Below, piece after piece: positions 9,811 through 18,473 of a stretch of DNA of 47,592 nt. The notes under the pieces were generated by a model. It did no database searches. It saw nothing but the letters and a program-made list of their open reading frames with translations, and was not told the origin of the DNA. The stretch lies in NCBI GenBank assembly GCA_025965975.1, contig JAOPVX010000162.1, positions 1 through 47,592 of the forward strand. Reading direction: 5' to 3'. The DNA comes from Mycobacterium sp. (lineage in GTDB: Bacteria > Actinomycetota > Actinomycetes > Mycobacteriales > Mycobacteriaceae). Each line of letters opens with the position of its first letter. Within the stretch, counting starts at the first letter, position 1. Made by a program: the position numbers and the translations under genes.

Positions 9811-11043
9811 CTACAGCCCCAAAGCCGCCTTGGCGAGAATGTTCCGCTGAATCTCGTTGCTGCCTGCGTAGATCGAGGCTGCCCTGTCGTTGAAGTAGCG
9901 CAATGGTGCGACCGCCTGCCACGCATCGCCGCTGACGTAGCCGTCCGGCGGCGGCTCGAACTCAGACACCGGTCCTCCTGGCCACGTCGCGTGCGGTTGA
10001 TAGGCCCGTCCGCGCGGACCGGCAGCCTCCATCGCCAATTCGGTGAGCGACTGACTCAGCTCGGTTGCCAGCACCTTGAGCATCGACGACGCCGGCCCTG
10101 GATTCTTGCCCTCCGCCACCGCGGCCAGCACCCGGTACTCGAGGATCTCCAGCACTTCGGTGCGGATGCGGGCGTCGGCCAGCTTGCGCGCGAACGCCGG
10201 GTCGTCGCTCAGCCGGCCGCCGCCCGGTGCGGGCTGGTCGGCGGACACGGCGGCGATCTCTTCGGCCATCACCTGCAGCGCCGGGGAGGCCGCGCCACCG
10301 CCACGTTCGAACTCCAACAAATACTTCGCGACGGTCCAGCCGCCATCGATCTGGCCGAGGACATTGGACTTCGGCACCCGCACCTCGTCGAAGAAGACCT
10401 GGTTCTGGATCTTTTCGCCCGACGTCATCACCAGCGGACGGATCTGAATCCCCGGCGACGCCATCTCGATCAGCACGAACGTGATGCCCTGCTGCCTCTT
10501 CGCCGTCCGCGACGTGCGCACCAGGCCAAACATCCAATTCGCTTCGCCGGCGTGCGTCGTCCATATCTTGCTGCCGGTGCACACCAAGTCGTCGCCGTCG
10601 TCGACCGCCGCCATCGACAGCGCCGCCAGGTCCGAGCCCGCCTCGGGTTCGGAGTAGCCCTGACAGAAGAACACCTCGCCGGTCAGGATCCGCGGCAAGA
10701 AGAACTCCTTCTGCGCGTCCGTCCCGAACTTGATGATCGCGTGGGCGACCATCCGGATGCCCATCGGCGACACCGACGGTGCCCCCGCCAGTTGGGACTC
10801 CCGGCTGAAGATGTAGTGCTGGGTCATGCTCCAGTCGCAGCCGCCGTAGGAGACCGGCCAGGCCGGCGCCGCCCAGCCGCGTTCGTGCAGGATCCGCTGC
10901 CACTGGGTGCTCGCCTCGTGATCGGCATACACGCTCGTCATGAGGCGTCCGGCCTGCTGCAGCTCGGGCGTCAGCTTGTCCTGCAGGAAGGCACGCACTT
11001 CATCGCGGAACGCCGAGTCGGTCGCCGACCACGCCAGGTCCAT
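9811..11043 (-). CDS. acyl-CoA dehydrogenase subunit, partner of the downstream FadE
   Basis: 410 residues, first gene of a two-gene minus-strand operon. Family motifs are clear: RGWAAPAWPVSYGG, QGYSEPEAGSDLAAL, GSKIWTTHAGEANWMFGLVRT, and a C-terminal IYAGSNEIQRNILAK. At the MCAD catalytic position this protein has Ala393 in YAGSNE. An extra Pro/Gly-rich insert (about 335-365) is typical of the long subunit in heteromeric FadE pairs. It is transcribed divergently from the PAS gene across 89 bp. FAD-dependent alpha,beta-dehydrogenation of an acyl-CoA is the expected reaction; the substrate is unknown. Confidence 0.9.
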   Translation of the reverse strand: MDLAWSATDSAFRDEVRAFLQDKLTPELQQAGRLMTSVYADHEASTQWQRILHERGWAAPAWPVSYGGCDWSMTQHYIFSRESQLAGAPSVSPMGIRMVAHAIIKFGTDAQKEFFLPRILTGEVFFCQGYSEPEAGSDLAALSMAAVDDGDDLVCTGSKIWTTHAGEANWMFGLVRTSRTAKRQQGITFVLIEMASPGIQIRPLVMTSGEKIQNQVFFDEVRVPKSNVLGQIDGGWTVAKYLLEFERGGGAASPALQVMAEEIAAVSADQPAPGGGRLSDDPAFARKLADARIRTEVLEILEYRVLAAVAEGKNPGPASSMLKVLATELSQSLTELAMEAAGPRGRAYQPHATWPGGPVSEFEPPPDGYVSGDAWQAVAPLRYFNDRAASIYAGSNEIQRNILAKAALGL

Positions 11044-11132
11044 CGATCCCCCCGTCTGTCTGAGCGCTTTGCAGGCAGAGTAAACCTAGTTAGTTAAGTG
11101 GGCGAGGGCGGGGCGACCTCAGGAGGTTCCCG

Positions 11133-11570
11133 GTGACGAGGCGGGGCGCAACGGCAATAATCGGGAACGTGGAGCGGCGACGAGACGGCAAGGACAGCCA
11201 ATCCCCGATGGCCCTGCTCAAGGAGCTGCCCGCGCTGGTGGTGCTGGAACGTTTTCCGGTGCCCGTGCTGGCCATCGCGGAGGACGGCACCATCCTGTTC
11301 GCCAACAAGGCTTTCGCCGAGATGCTCGGCTATTCAGGCGAGGCGATCAAGGCGTTGAAGTTCCGGCAGATTTTCCACACCCTGCCCGCCGATGAATCTG
11401 CCGTCTCGGTAGTGCGGGCCCACGCGGATCTGATCGTCGAGCTCGTGCACCAGGACGGCTCCATCGTTCGCGCCCGGATGAGCAAGTCCGCGCTGCTGCG
11501 CGGAGACGACCCGGTGGCGTTGGCGACGTTCCAGGACCTGACCGAGCGATTGTGGGTCGACGAGCTGTAG
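11133..11570 (+). CDS. small stand-alone PAS domain protein
   Basis: 145 residues from a GTG at 11133 with a perfect AGGAGG six bases upstream. A single PAS domain covers about residues 35-138 (FPVPVLAIAEDGTILFANKA, FAEMLGYSGEAI, VELVHQDGSIVRARMSKSAL, VALATFQDLTERL). There is no output domain (kinase, HTH or GGDEF), so it is probably a sensor or adaptor that signals through a partner. It is divergent to the FadE pair, and its stop abuts the stop of the convergent TetR gene. Ligand unknown. Confidence 0.85.
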   Translation: MTRRGATAIIGNVERRRDGKDSQSPMALLKELPALVVLERFPVPVLAIAEDGTILFANKAFAEMLGYSGEAIKALKFRQIFHTLPADESAVSVVRAHADLIVELVHQDGSIVRARMSKSALLRGDDPVALATFQDLTERLWVDEL

Positions 11571-12230
11571 TTACTCGGCCAGCGGCGCAGGGGAGTGCCG
11601 CATCGACTCGCGCGCCAGAAACTCATCGAAGTAGGACAGCGACTCCCGGCTCACAATCGCTGGCAGCAGCACCTTCCACGTCCGTGTTACACGCGGCAAC
11701 ATGTCGGCTCCGGCCGACGTTGCGTTCGCCAGCAGTTCCGCCCCCAGCATCGCGCCGACGATCGTCTCACCGACCGCCTGCGGATCGAGGTCGCCGCGAA
11801 GATCACCTTCGTCGATCGCTTGACGGGTGCGGTCCGTCATCTCCGCCACCCAGCCGCCGTACGTGCGTGCGGCCGCGTCGTTGAACTCACCGAAGGCGCG
11901 CAAGAGTTGCGTTCCGCTACGGGCGATCTGGTCGGTGCTCAGCAGGTCTGCGACGACGAATACTCCGTGGATGATGCCTTCCAGCGCCGGCGCTGAGGAG
12001 GCGGTGATGCTTCGAAACGCCTCGACCAGGTGAGCACTGCCCTCTTCGATGATCGCTGTCGCGAGCGATTCCTTCGAGTCGAAGTGGTAGTAGAGGGCGC
12101 CCTTCGTCATCTCCGCGCGCTCGATGATGTCACCCAATCCGGCGGCTGGATAACCGATTTCGTTGAACAACTCGACCGCGGACGTGATGATCTTTCTGCG
12201 GGTGGCCTCGGATCGCGCTTGGCGCACCAT
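11571..12230 (-). CDS. TetR family transcriptional regulator
   Basis: 219 residues. The N-terminal TetR DNA-binding domain is complete: TRRKIITSAVELFNEIGYPAAGLGDIIERAEMT with KGALYYHFDSKESLATAII as recognition helix and hinge. The C-terminal ligand domain resembles the gamma-butyrolactone/A-factor receptor-like group (long helical domain, HGVFVVADLLSTDQIARSGTQLLRAFGE). Start is ATG 12230. It lies 75 bp downstream of a related TetR gene on the same strand and may control the FadE pair or itself; no clear operator palindrome was found next to it. Confidence 0.88.
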   Translation of the reverse strand: MVRQARSEATRRKIITSAVELFNEIGYPAAGLGDIIERAEMTKGALYYHFDSKESLATAIIEEGSAHLVEAFRSITASSAPALEGIIHGVFVVADLLSTDQIARSGTQLLRAFGEFNDAAARTYGGWVAEMTDRTRQAIDEGDLRGDLDPQAVGETIVGAMLGAELLANATSAGADMLPRVTRTWKVLLPAIVSRESLSYFDEFLARESMRHSPAPLAE

Positions 12231-12305
12231 TGTCCGAGTACCTCCGGAAGTCCCATCGGCCTACCCAGGGTGGCGATGGCCTGAAGGGCATCCTAATTCA
12301 TCCGC

Positions 12306-12968
12306 TCAAAGCGGTGTCGCCTTCTTCAGCGCAACCGCTGTGCGCCGCTTGATGAACTGGTTGAGGTAATCGATCCGGTCTGGTTCGACGAAACCGGGCA
12401 GCATGAGCGCCCACATGTTCTCCAGGTCGCGTAGAAACCGCTCGGGCTCAGCCAGATTGCTCGTCTGGCGCAGACCGAGGTACATCGACACCAGCAGCCT
12501 CGCAATGCCCTCCGGGTCGCGGTCGGAGATGATGTCGCCGTCTTTGACGGCCTTGCCGGCGATGGCGGCGAAGGCGGTCACCCACGGCCCGAGGACAGTC
12601 GCCTGTAGTCCGTCGGTGCGGCCAATGGACTCAAGCAGATTCAATCCTGCCCGAGCAGTCTCGTCGCCGATGTCCTCGACGGCGAGGAGATAAGAGATAT
12701 CGATCATGGTCTCCAGGCCCGAGAGCTTTTGCGCGAGCAGCTGGTCGACCGAGGCTCGTGCGACCGCAGCGCGGTACTCGATGATCGCCAACGCCAGCGC
12801 GTACTTGGACCGGAAATGGAAGTACATCGCGCCCTTGGTCACTTCCGCGTCGGCGAGGATGTCGTCCAGGCTGACCAAGCTGTACGACTTGCGTGCGAAC
12901 TGGCGCGAAGCCGCGCGGAGAATCTGCAGCCGCGTGGTGTCGGCTCGTCTGTCGAGTTGTTCGGTCAC
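12306..12968 (-). CDS. TetR family transcriptional regulator (paralogue of neighbour)
   Basis: 220 residues from a GTG at 12968 with GAGG seven bases upstream. The HTH reads TRLQILRAASRQFARKSYSLVSLDDILADAEVT with KGAMYFHFRSKYALALAII, closely parallel to the adjacent TetR gene, including the long C-terminal helical domain and the conserved ending around the last 30 residues (L..F..R). The two look like diverged tandem duplicates. Its likely targets are itself and the region at 12969-13582, where the short sequence GTAAACTAATCAATC at 13024 would be a place to look. Confidence 0.88.
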   Translation of the reverse strand: MTEQLDRRADTTRLQILRAASRQFARKSYSLVSLDDILADAEVTKGAMYFHFRSKYALALAIIEYRAAVARASVDQLLAQKLSGLETMIDISYLLAVEDIGDETARAGLNLLESIGRTDGLQATVLGPWVTAFAAIAGKAVKDGDIISDRDPEGIARLLVSMYLGLRQTSNLAEPERFLRDLENMWALMLPGFVEPDRIDYLNQFIKRRTAVALKKATPL

Positions 12969-13582
12969 TTCCCGACCTCGGAATCTGGACAGTGGCGCCG
13001 GTGGGCGGGTAATCGTGGTTTCCGTAAACTAATCAATCACCCGATTCTTTCACCCGCGGCCCGTAAGAGGCAGAACGAAACGGCAGACGCGCCGGTTGTT
13101 GCGACGCAAATTCTTCAACGGCTCTCCTTGATCCGTGTCACGTCCGGCTCGGGGGGCAAAGCAGATGGTCAATACTCTAAGTCATTTTTAGGCCTGTATA
13201 TCAGCCAAAAAGTATGTAAGGTACTGAATATGATGACTCTTGGTCCGGTAGACGCCGGGCGGCCTCTGACGGCTGATTCCGAGGTCAGCGGGCCCGCGTC
13301 ACGGTGGACTCCACTATCGCCCAGCAATTCCCGGTGGTATTTTCATGCCGTTGCCATGGTCCGCGTTGGCAAACCCCCTCGAACCCCTGCGCGGGCTGTG
13401 GCGACTTCACGTCGGCGACCGGTTGCAGCCGCTCGGTCCGTCAAAGTTGTCCGCCGAAACGCCGTCCAAAACGCGTGCGCTTCCCACATAACGCCGTTGG
13501 CCGCTTCCAGCGCCACGCGGCGAAGAAGTCTGCGTTGTCGGTATCGGTGTCGGGCGATTTAGCAATACCGAGGTAATTAACG
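12969..13582. other. 614-bp region without a confident gene
   Basis: This is less GC-rich than its surroundings in the stretch around 13160-13240 (AGTCATTTTTAGG, AAAAAGTATGTAAGGTACTGAATATG), which looks like promoter DNA and contains AGTATGTAAGGTACT, an imperfect dyad. Downstream, a 48-codon plus ORF (13345-13491) and a 90-codon plus ORF with Cys pairs (13304-13576) overlap in different frames. Neither has a recognisable family or good ribosome site, so I call neither. A decayed gene upstream of the FAD protein is possible. Confidence 0.4.
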
Positions 13583-14518
13583 GTGAAGTGGGACGAAGAA
13601 GTCGACGTTGTGAGCACCGGCTCGGGAATCGCCGGACTGGCACACGCGGTAGCCGTCGTTGACATGGGCGGTGAGGTTTTCGTCGCCAGTTCACGCGGCG
13701 ACATCGAAGCCAGCGGGACATCGGTCGCGGTCCGCTCTCGTGTCGACCGGCTGCACTGGCTCGAGGTGGATGTTTCGGATCCGGAGACCAACGAGTACTT
13801 CGCGGCCCTGTCATCCGACCTTGGCCCACTGACCCGGTCCGCACGCGACGTCGACGTACCGATCAGGGTGGTGGATCATGCGGAGCTGGTCGAACCGCGC
13901 GGTGCCGTTGCGCCCTTCGTCGGTGCCCGTCTCAGGGATTGGGCCGCACGCTGCCTGGTGTCGCCGTACGGATACCTCTACACGCGCGTGTCTGATTGGC
14001 GGTCCACCACGCTGCGGACCATCGACGGCGAGACGCTTGAAGTCGCCGAAATCGGCTCGATCGCACCCGATCCCGCCAATGTTGGTGGCTCGGTCTTGGA
14101 CTGGCTCACCGCGCAGGCCCGAGACCGGCGCATCGAGGTTCACCAGGCCACCTCGCTACGGCGCATCGTGTTCGAGGACGGTGATGTGGTGGGCGCCGAG
14201 TTCGCGACACCGGATGGCCCGTTGGCCGTTCGCGCCCGCCACGGCGTGACGGTCGCCAGCGGCGGGCCACAGGTCACCATCACCGCGGGACAGCCTTTAC
14301 CCGCCGACGATGCCACCCTGCGCGTGTGCCTGGTCGGCCAGACCGCCAGCCGCTTCGGTCGCGTCGAGCTGCTGACCGCCGAACCGATCGCGTTGGGCGC
14401 AGCGTCAACCTGCCGCCCGGTCAACCGTCACTTGCACGCGAACCTGCACGAGACGCACAGTCACCTAGAGACGTGGCGCTGTGGAAAAGTCAACGGGTAT
14501 CCGTCCCCTGGCCAGTAA
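13583..14518 (+). CDS. FAD-binding oxidoreductase-like protein (short form)
   Basis: 311 residues from GTG 13583. The N-terminus carries the dinucleotide-binding signature of succinate dehydrogenase/ketosteroid dehydrogenase-type flavoproteins (VDVVSTGSGIAGLAHAVAVVD...GGEVFVAS), and residues about 175-235 give the second half of the FAD site (VGGSVLDWLTAQARDRRIEVH...LRRIVFEDGDVVGAEF...GVTVASGG). Length is well below the 480-570 residues of full fumarate reductase-type enzymes and no substrate-binding cap is evident, so it is a mini-flavoprotein or a remnant. Its last 54 bases overlap the end of the convergent GGDEF-EAL gene, an unusually long 3' overlap. Confidence 0.65.
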   Translation: MKWDEEVDVVSTGSGIAGLAHAVAVVDMGGEVFVASSRGDIEASGTSVAVRSRVDRLHWLEVDVSDPETNEYFAALSSDLGPLTRSARDVDVPIRVVDHAELVEPRGAVAPFVGARLRDWAARCLVSPYGYLYTRVSDWRSTTLRTIDGETLEVAEIGSIAPDPANVGGSVLDWLTAQARDRRIEVHQATSLRRIVFEDGDVVGAEFATPDGPLAVRARHGVTVASGGPQVTITAGQPLPADDATLRVCLVGQTASRFGRVELLTAEPIALGAASTCRPVNRHLHANLHETHSHLETWRCGKVNGYPSPGQ

Positions 14519-16312
14519 GGCCTCCATCGCGTCGCCGACGACGGGGCGCGACAACAGGAATCCCTGCGCGCGGTAACAGCCGTGGCGCAACAGTGTCAGT
14601 GCGGCGGTCTCAGTCTCAACTCCCTCGGCGACCAGCTGCAAGCTGAACGCGTCCGCTAGCGCGATGATTGCCCTGACGATCGCCAGATCGCCGGGATTGG
14701 AGCCGAGGTCGCGGACGAACCCCCTGTCGATCTTGAGTGTGTCGACGGGAAGCGACTTCAGGTGCGACAGCACGCTGTAGCCCGTGCCGAAGTCATCGAT
14801 GGCGACCTGGACGCCGACCCTTTTGAGCCCGGCGAGCGTGATCCGAGTCGTCTCGATATCTTGAACCACAACGCTTTCGGTGATCTCCAAACAAACCGAC
14901 CCGCCGTCGAGACCGAATTCGGAGATGATGCTGGCGACCGATTCGACGAAGCCGTCGGTGACCAACTGAACCGGCGAAACGTTGATGCGCAGCACCGCGT
15001 CGTGTCCCACGCCGCGGGAGCGCCACCGCGCGAACTCCGCGCACGCCGAGCGCATCACCCAGCGCCCCAATTCCCCTGCGAGATTTATCGATTCGGCCAC
15101 GCCGATGAACGAGGCAGGCGAGAGCAGTCCGCGGGTGGGATGCTCCCAGCGCACCAGTGCCTCAGCGGCCAGGATCTCACCGGTGCGCATGTCGACCTCA
15201 GGCAGGTAATGCAACAGCAGTGAGCCGTTTTCGATCACGCTTTGCAGATGAAGCTCGATGTCGTTGCGAAACTCACTTTCCATCGACATGTCGTCGGAGA
15301 ACACCGCGACCTTGTTGCCGCCGGAGTTCTTGGCGGTGAGCACCGCCTGATCCGCACGACGGAGAAGGTCTGATGTGGTGTCACGACCCGGAATGCCGAG
15401 TGCCACCCCGATGCTCACCGTGCGCGTCAGCAACTCGCCGTCGATGGCCACCCGTTCGCACAGCCTCGACTGCAGGCGATAGGCCAGCGCCTCCGCGGTA
15501 GCGGCGTCCATCGGCGTCGCCGGTACGACGACGAACTCGTCGCCACCGAGGCGGGCGATCAGGGTCGGGCCGTCGGCGCCTTCACGCAGTCGTTCGGCCA
15601 GGACGCGGATGAACCAGTCGCCTGCGGTGTGGCCGAGATAGTCGTTGATGGCTTTCAACCGGTCCAGGTCGAAGAACAACGCCGACACGGGTCCTGGTTG
15701 GTCGGCCGCGAGTCTGGCGTCGAGATGGGCCAGCAGCGCACGGCGATTGTGCAGTCCGGTTAGGTCGTCATGTTCGGCGAGGTGGCGCAGCTGTTCCTCG
15801 GCGAGCACACGCGCCTGTACCTGGGCGAACAGCGAAGCGATCGCCTTGAGCGCGTTGAGTTCCTCGGGCGACCAGTCCCGGTCGCCGAACTTGACGAAGC
15901 CGAGCACCCCGGCGGTGACGTCGCCGGACAATAGCGGCACACACGCCATCGATGTAGCCGGGACCTGCCTGCCTTCCTTGATCGTGCGCTGGTAGTCGTC
16001 GGTGGCCGGTTCCGGACGGAAAACGACGGGTTCCTTCTGATGCTCAGCAAGGGCGAAAACCGGATCAGCGTCGGCGAAGTAGACGACGGCGAGCGGGTCC
16101 GGGTCCGGGATACCGGGCCGCACCGGCCATTCGGCAACCAGTATCGAGGCGTGCATGCGGTGATCGTTGTGGCGCAGGAAGCTGACGTCCACACCGAGGT
16201 ACTCGACTAGGTCGGCCAGTACCCGTTGACTCACCTCGACCGAGGTGGCCGCGTTCGCCCCCATCAGTCGGGTAGCGACTGACGTGACGACCAGCTCCAG
16301 GCTGCTTGGCAC
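14465..16312 (-). CDS. GAF-GGDEF-EAL bifunctional c-di-GMP cyclase/phosphodiesterase (Rv1354c-like)
   Basis: 615 residues from GTG 16312, chosen because GGAGG sits five bases upstream and the reading then matches the known M. tuberculosis Rv1354c layout; the frame is open further upstream but that part overlaps moeY and is not protein-like. Order: GAF domain (about 5-170), GGDEF domain with intact GGDEF at 256-260, EAL domain with EALVRW from 384, DDFGTGY and VAEGVETE. Both catalytic centres look intact, so it can in principle both make and break c-di-GMP. No RxxD inhibitory site is seen five residues before GGDEF. Last gene of a three-gene operon, 19 bp after moeY. Confidence 0.93.
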   Translation of the reverse strand: MPSSLELVVTSVATRLMGANAATSVEVSQRVLADLVEYLGVDVSFLRHNDHRMHASILVAEWPVRPGIPDPDPLAVVYFADADPVFALAEHQKEPVVFRPEPATDDYQRTIKEGRQVPATSMACVPLLSGDVTAGVLGFVKFGDRDWSPEELNALKAIASLFAQVQARVLAEEQLRHLAEHDDLTGLHNRRALLAHLDARLAADQPGPVSALFFDLDRLKAINDYLGHTAGDWFIRVLAERLREGADGPTLIARLGGDEFVVVPATPMDAATAEALAYRLQSRLCERVAIDGELLTRTVSIGVALGIPGRDTTSDLLRRADQAVLTAKNSGGNKVAVFSDDMSMESEFRNDIELHLQSVIENGSLLLHYLPEVDMRTGEILAAEALVRWEHPTRGLLSPASFIGVAESINLAGELGRWVMRSACAEFARWRSRGVGHDAVLRINVSPVQLVTDGFVESVASIISEFGLDGGSVCLEITESVVVQDIETTRITLAGLKRVGVQVAIDDFGTGYSVLSHLKSLPVDTLKIDRGFVRDLGSNPGDLAIVRAIIALADAFSLQLVAEGVETETAALTLLRHGCYRAQGFLLSRPVVGDAMEALLARGRIPVDFSTAPRL

Positions 16313-16331
16313 CTGATCCTCCGTATCGGCG

Positions 16332-18473
16332 TCAGCCGAGTGGCGACGAAACTCGGTGTAGTCCGCGCCGCCGGCTAGGTACCGATGGTCGCGGTGCGCG
16401 ACAAAATCTGAATACCAACACCTGTGACTCACCTGCTTCGGTGTCGGCCAGCTTGCGGAAATTGTATTGCAGATCGCCGAGGTCTTCGGCGAAAGTAGGC
16501 GAGAGCTCGCGAAGATCCCCTCCGTCATGTGCGTACAGAAACGCCGGCGAAACCGGTTGGACAGCAAGCCCATGCTGTTGTGCTCTGATCCACACCGATT
16601 CGGCAGCCGACCCGCCGCGTGCATAGTCGGTCAAACTCTGGCCGAACACCGATATCACGCCGACGGCAGCGCTCGCGGTCACCCGCTCATAGGTGTCGTC
16701 GCCAAGGGTGGTGCCTGCGTCCCAGGCTGCCAGGTTCGCCATCACTTCCGATCGCCGCAAAATGTCGAGCATCACCAAATCCGCTGCATCGAGGTAAAGG
16801 CTCCGTACGTCGATACCCGACTCCGGCGAGGGGTCGCCGGGCGAGCGAAGTTCTGCGAACATCTCCGCGTGCAGCTGTGGCGTCAGATAACGGATGCGGT
16901 CGGCCGCGGCCAGAATCGCCGCAGCCCTGTCAACCTCCGCCGACCCGCTGAGAAGCTGAAGCCGGGCGCCCTCGCTTCGGGCGGCCGATCCGAGGCGCTC
17001 AAGGGTTAGGGCGGGAATCGGGACACGCTCGCCGCGCCGCCGGTTCGTCTCTCTGCGCAGCATCGCTTCGTACAGCGGGGCGAGTTCTGGGTCATCGCCA
17101 GCCGATAGGTGCACCATCGCGCCAAGGGGGGATGCTTCATCGCCCGGCTGAAAGTCAACGTGCCCGACTAATCCGTGCGCCGCCGCGGCGACCCGGGCGT
17201 TGAAAGTTGCCGCTCCCAGCGCTACTGCACTTGCCCGGTATCCGACATCCATCGACGTCGTGTGCTCGGGGGCCAGCCGAATGCTCACCGAACCATCTCG
17301 TGCGTCGATATGCCAGGGCTGGGCATTCCCACCAGAGGGTGCGCGCACAGCCGCGGCGGCAACGATCTCGGAGGTTCCGGCCGGTTCGGTCTGCCCGGTC
17401 GGCTCGTCGATCGGTGGATGAGTTGGCGCCACCACGACCGGCTCGTCAAGCGCGTCGAGCACGGCCGCTGTGTCGATTCGCACCCTTCCGGAGGGCAGTT
17501 TCTCGCGCAGTCCAATGCGCCGCACCGCTTCGGCAACGACCGTCGCGTTCAGCGCAACCTGCGACGAGAGCTGTGGCCAGGTCGACAAGGTATGGCCCAC
17601 TTCGACCAGGGATGCCGCCATTCGCGGGGACAACTGCGCCGCATCGATCATTCGAAGGGCGTACGGCAATTTGTCCTTGTTACTCAGATTCCCGAGTTGA
17701 GCGGTATCAACATCGCGCAGCAGACCGTGCATGATCGGGCGGGAGGGTTCGATGTCGAACCTCTCCACATCCAGCAGGCCCCGGTCACTGGTTGCCATCA
17801 GTACCGGCAGGCGTCGTGTCCTCGCGAGCTCGCGGATGAGCACTTTCGCGTCCAGCGAGTCACATTCCTCGATGACGATGTCGAGGCCATTCAGGAACTT
17901 GTCAACAGTCTGCGGAGTGATGCCAGTCGGCACGACAGCCACCGGGAGGTATGGGTCGAGCTCGGCGATCCTCCTGGCACACACCACTGCCTTGTTCACG
18001 CCCAGGTCGAAAACCGTCGCGGGCACTCGATTCAGGTTGGACAGTTCCAGGTCATCGAAGTCGGTAAGGCGCAACTCACCGCACAAGCCTTGTGCCGCAA
18101 GGGTGTAGGCAATGGCATGTCCCACACTGAGCCCGACGACGCCGACGCGAAGCCGGCCGAGGCGGTCAAGCTCGGCGGCGGTGATGAGATGTCTATTTCG
18201 GTCGAGTCGCAGCAGTCGAAATGCACGCGGACCCAAAACACTGACCACCGTCCTGCGCCAGGGGTAGTACACCCACCGGATGGGCTCTGCGGTCACATCA
18301 GGCTGCGGAGGCGGTCGAAGCCGCTGCAGTCCGGCCTGCTGTTGGCGCGCATTGTCGATGAACTCGATCCGTGCGTCGGCTCGCAGTTCTTGGAGGAAGA
18401 CGTTATCGACGGGATCGTCGGTGTTGAGGACTATTCCATTGCACCGCTCTGCATCATGGATGCCCGAGGTCAT
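16332..18473 (-). CDS. moeY: E1-like (ThiF/MoeB) - nitroreductase fusion protein, MoeY type (Rv1355c-like)
   Basis: 713 residues, close to the 715 of M. tuberculosis MoeY. Residues about 105-340 form a ThiF/E1 adenylation domain: RVGVVGLSVGHAIAY nucleotide loop (109-123) and DFDDLELSNLNR (138-149), but without an obvious catalytic Cys or the CxxC zinc pairs. Residues about 365-690 form an Acg-like nitroreductase domain starting VRAPSGGNAQPWHI, with RRETNRRRGERVP and AAWDAGTTLGDDTYERV. Such a fusion suggests AMP activation of a carboxylate plus an FMN redox step. The MoeY name is historical and molybdopterin synthesis is unproven. Its ATG overlaps the stop of the upstream acyltransferase-like gene. 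Confidence 0.88.
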   Translation of the reverse strand: MTSGIHDAERCNGIVLNTDDPVDNVFLQELRADARIEFIDNARQQQAGLQRLRPPPQPDVTAEPIRWVYYPWRRTVVSVLGPRAFRLLRLDRNRHLITAAELDRLGRLRVGVVGLSVGHAIAYTLAAQGLCGELRLTDFDDLELSNLNRVPATVFDLGVNKAVVCARRIAELDPYLPVAVVPTGITPQTVDKFLNGLDIVIEECDSLDAKVLIRELARTRRLPVLMATSDRGLLDVERFDIEPSRPIMHGLLRDVDTAQLGNLSNKDKLPYALRMIDAAQLSPRMAASLVEVGHTLSTWPQLSSQVALNATVVAEAVRRIGLREKLPSGRVRIDTAAVLDALDEPVVVAPTHPPIDEPTGQTEPAGTSEIVAAAAVRAPSGGNAQPWHIDARDGSVSIRLAPEHTTSMDVGYRASAVALGAATFNARVAAAAHGLVGHVDFQPGDEASPLGAMVHLSAGDDPELAPLYEAMLRRETNRRRGERVPIPALTLERLGSAARSEGARLQLLSGSAEVDRAAAILAAADRIRYLTPQLHAEMFAELRSPGDPSPESGIDVRSLYLDAADLVMLDILRRSEVMANLAAWDAGTTLGDDTYERVTASAAVGVISVFGQSLTDYARGGSAAESVWIRAQQHGLAVQPVSPAFLYAHDGGDLRELSPTFAEDLGDLQYNFRKLADTEAGESQVLVFRFCRAPRPSVPSRRRGLHRVSSPLG

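Noticed and set aside
9316-11097. 593-codon plus-strand frame opposite the FadE pair
   Set aside because: No protein features; antisense to two genes with complete family motifs.
13304-13576. 90-codon frame with Cys pairs (SCRCHG, CAGCGDF) as a possible zinc protein
   Set aside because: Cys spacing is irregular, the rest is low-complexity Arg/Ser, there is no ribosome site, and overlapping frames are equally open.
16313-16624. N-terminal extension of the GGDEF-EAL reading frame
   Set aside because: It lies inside the moeY coding sequence, has no GAF-like or other domain text and no ribosome site, whereas GTG 16312 has GGAGG and matches Rv1354c.
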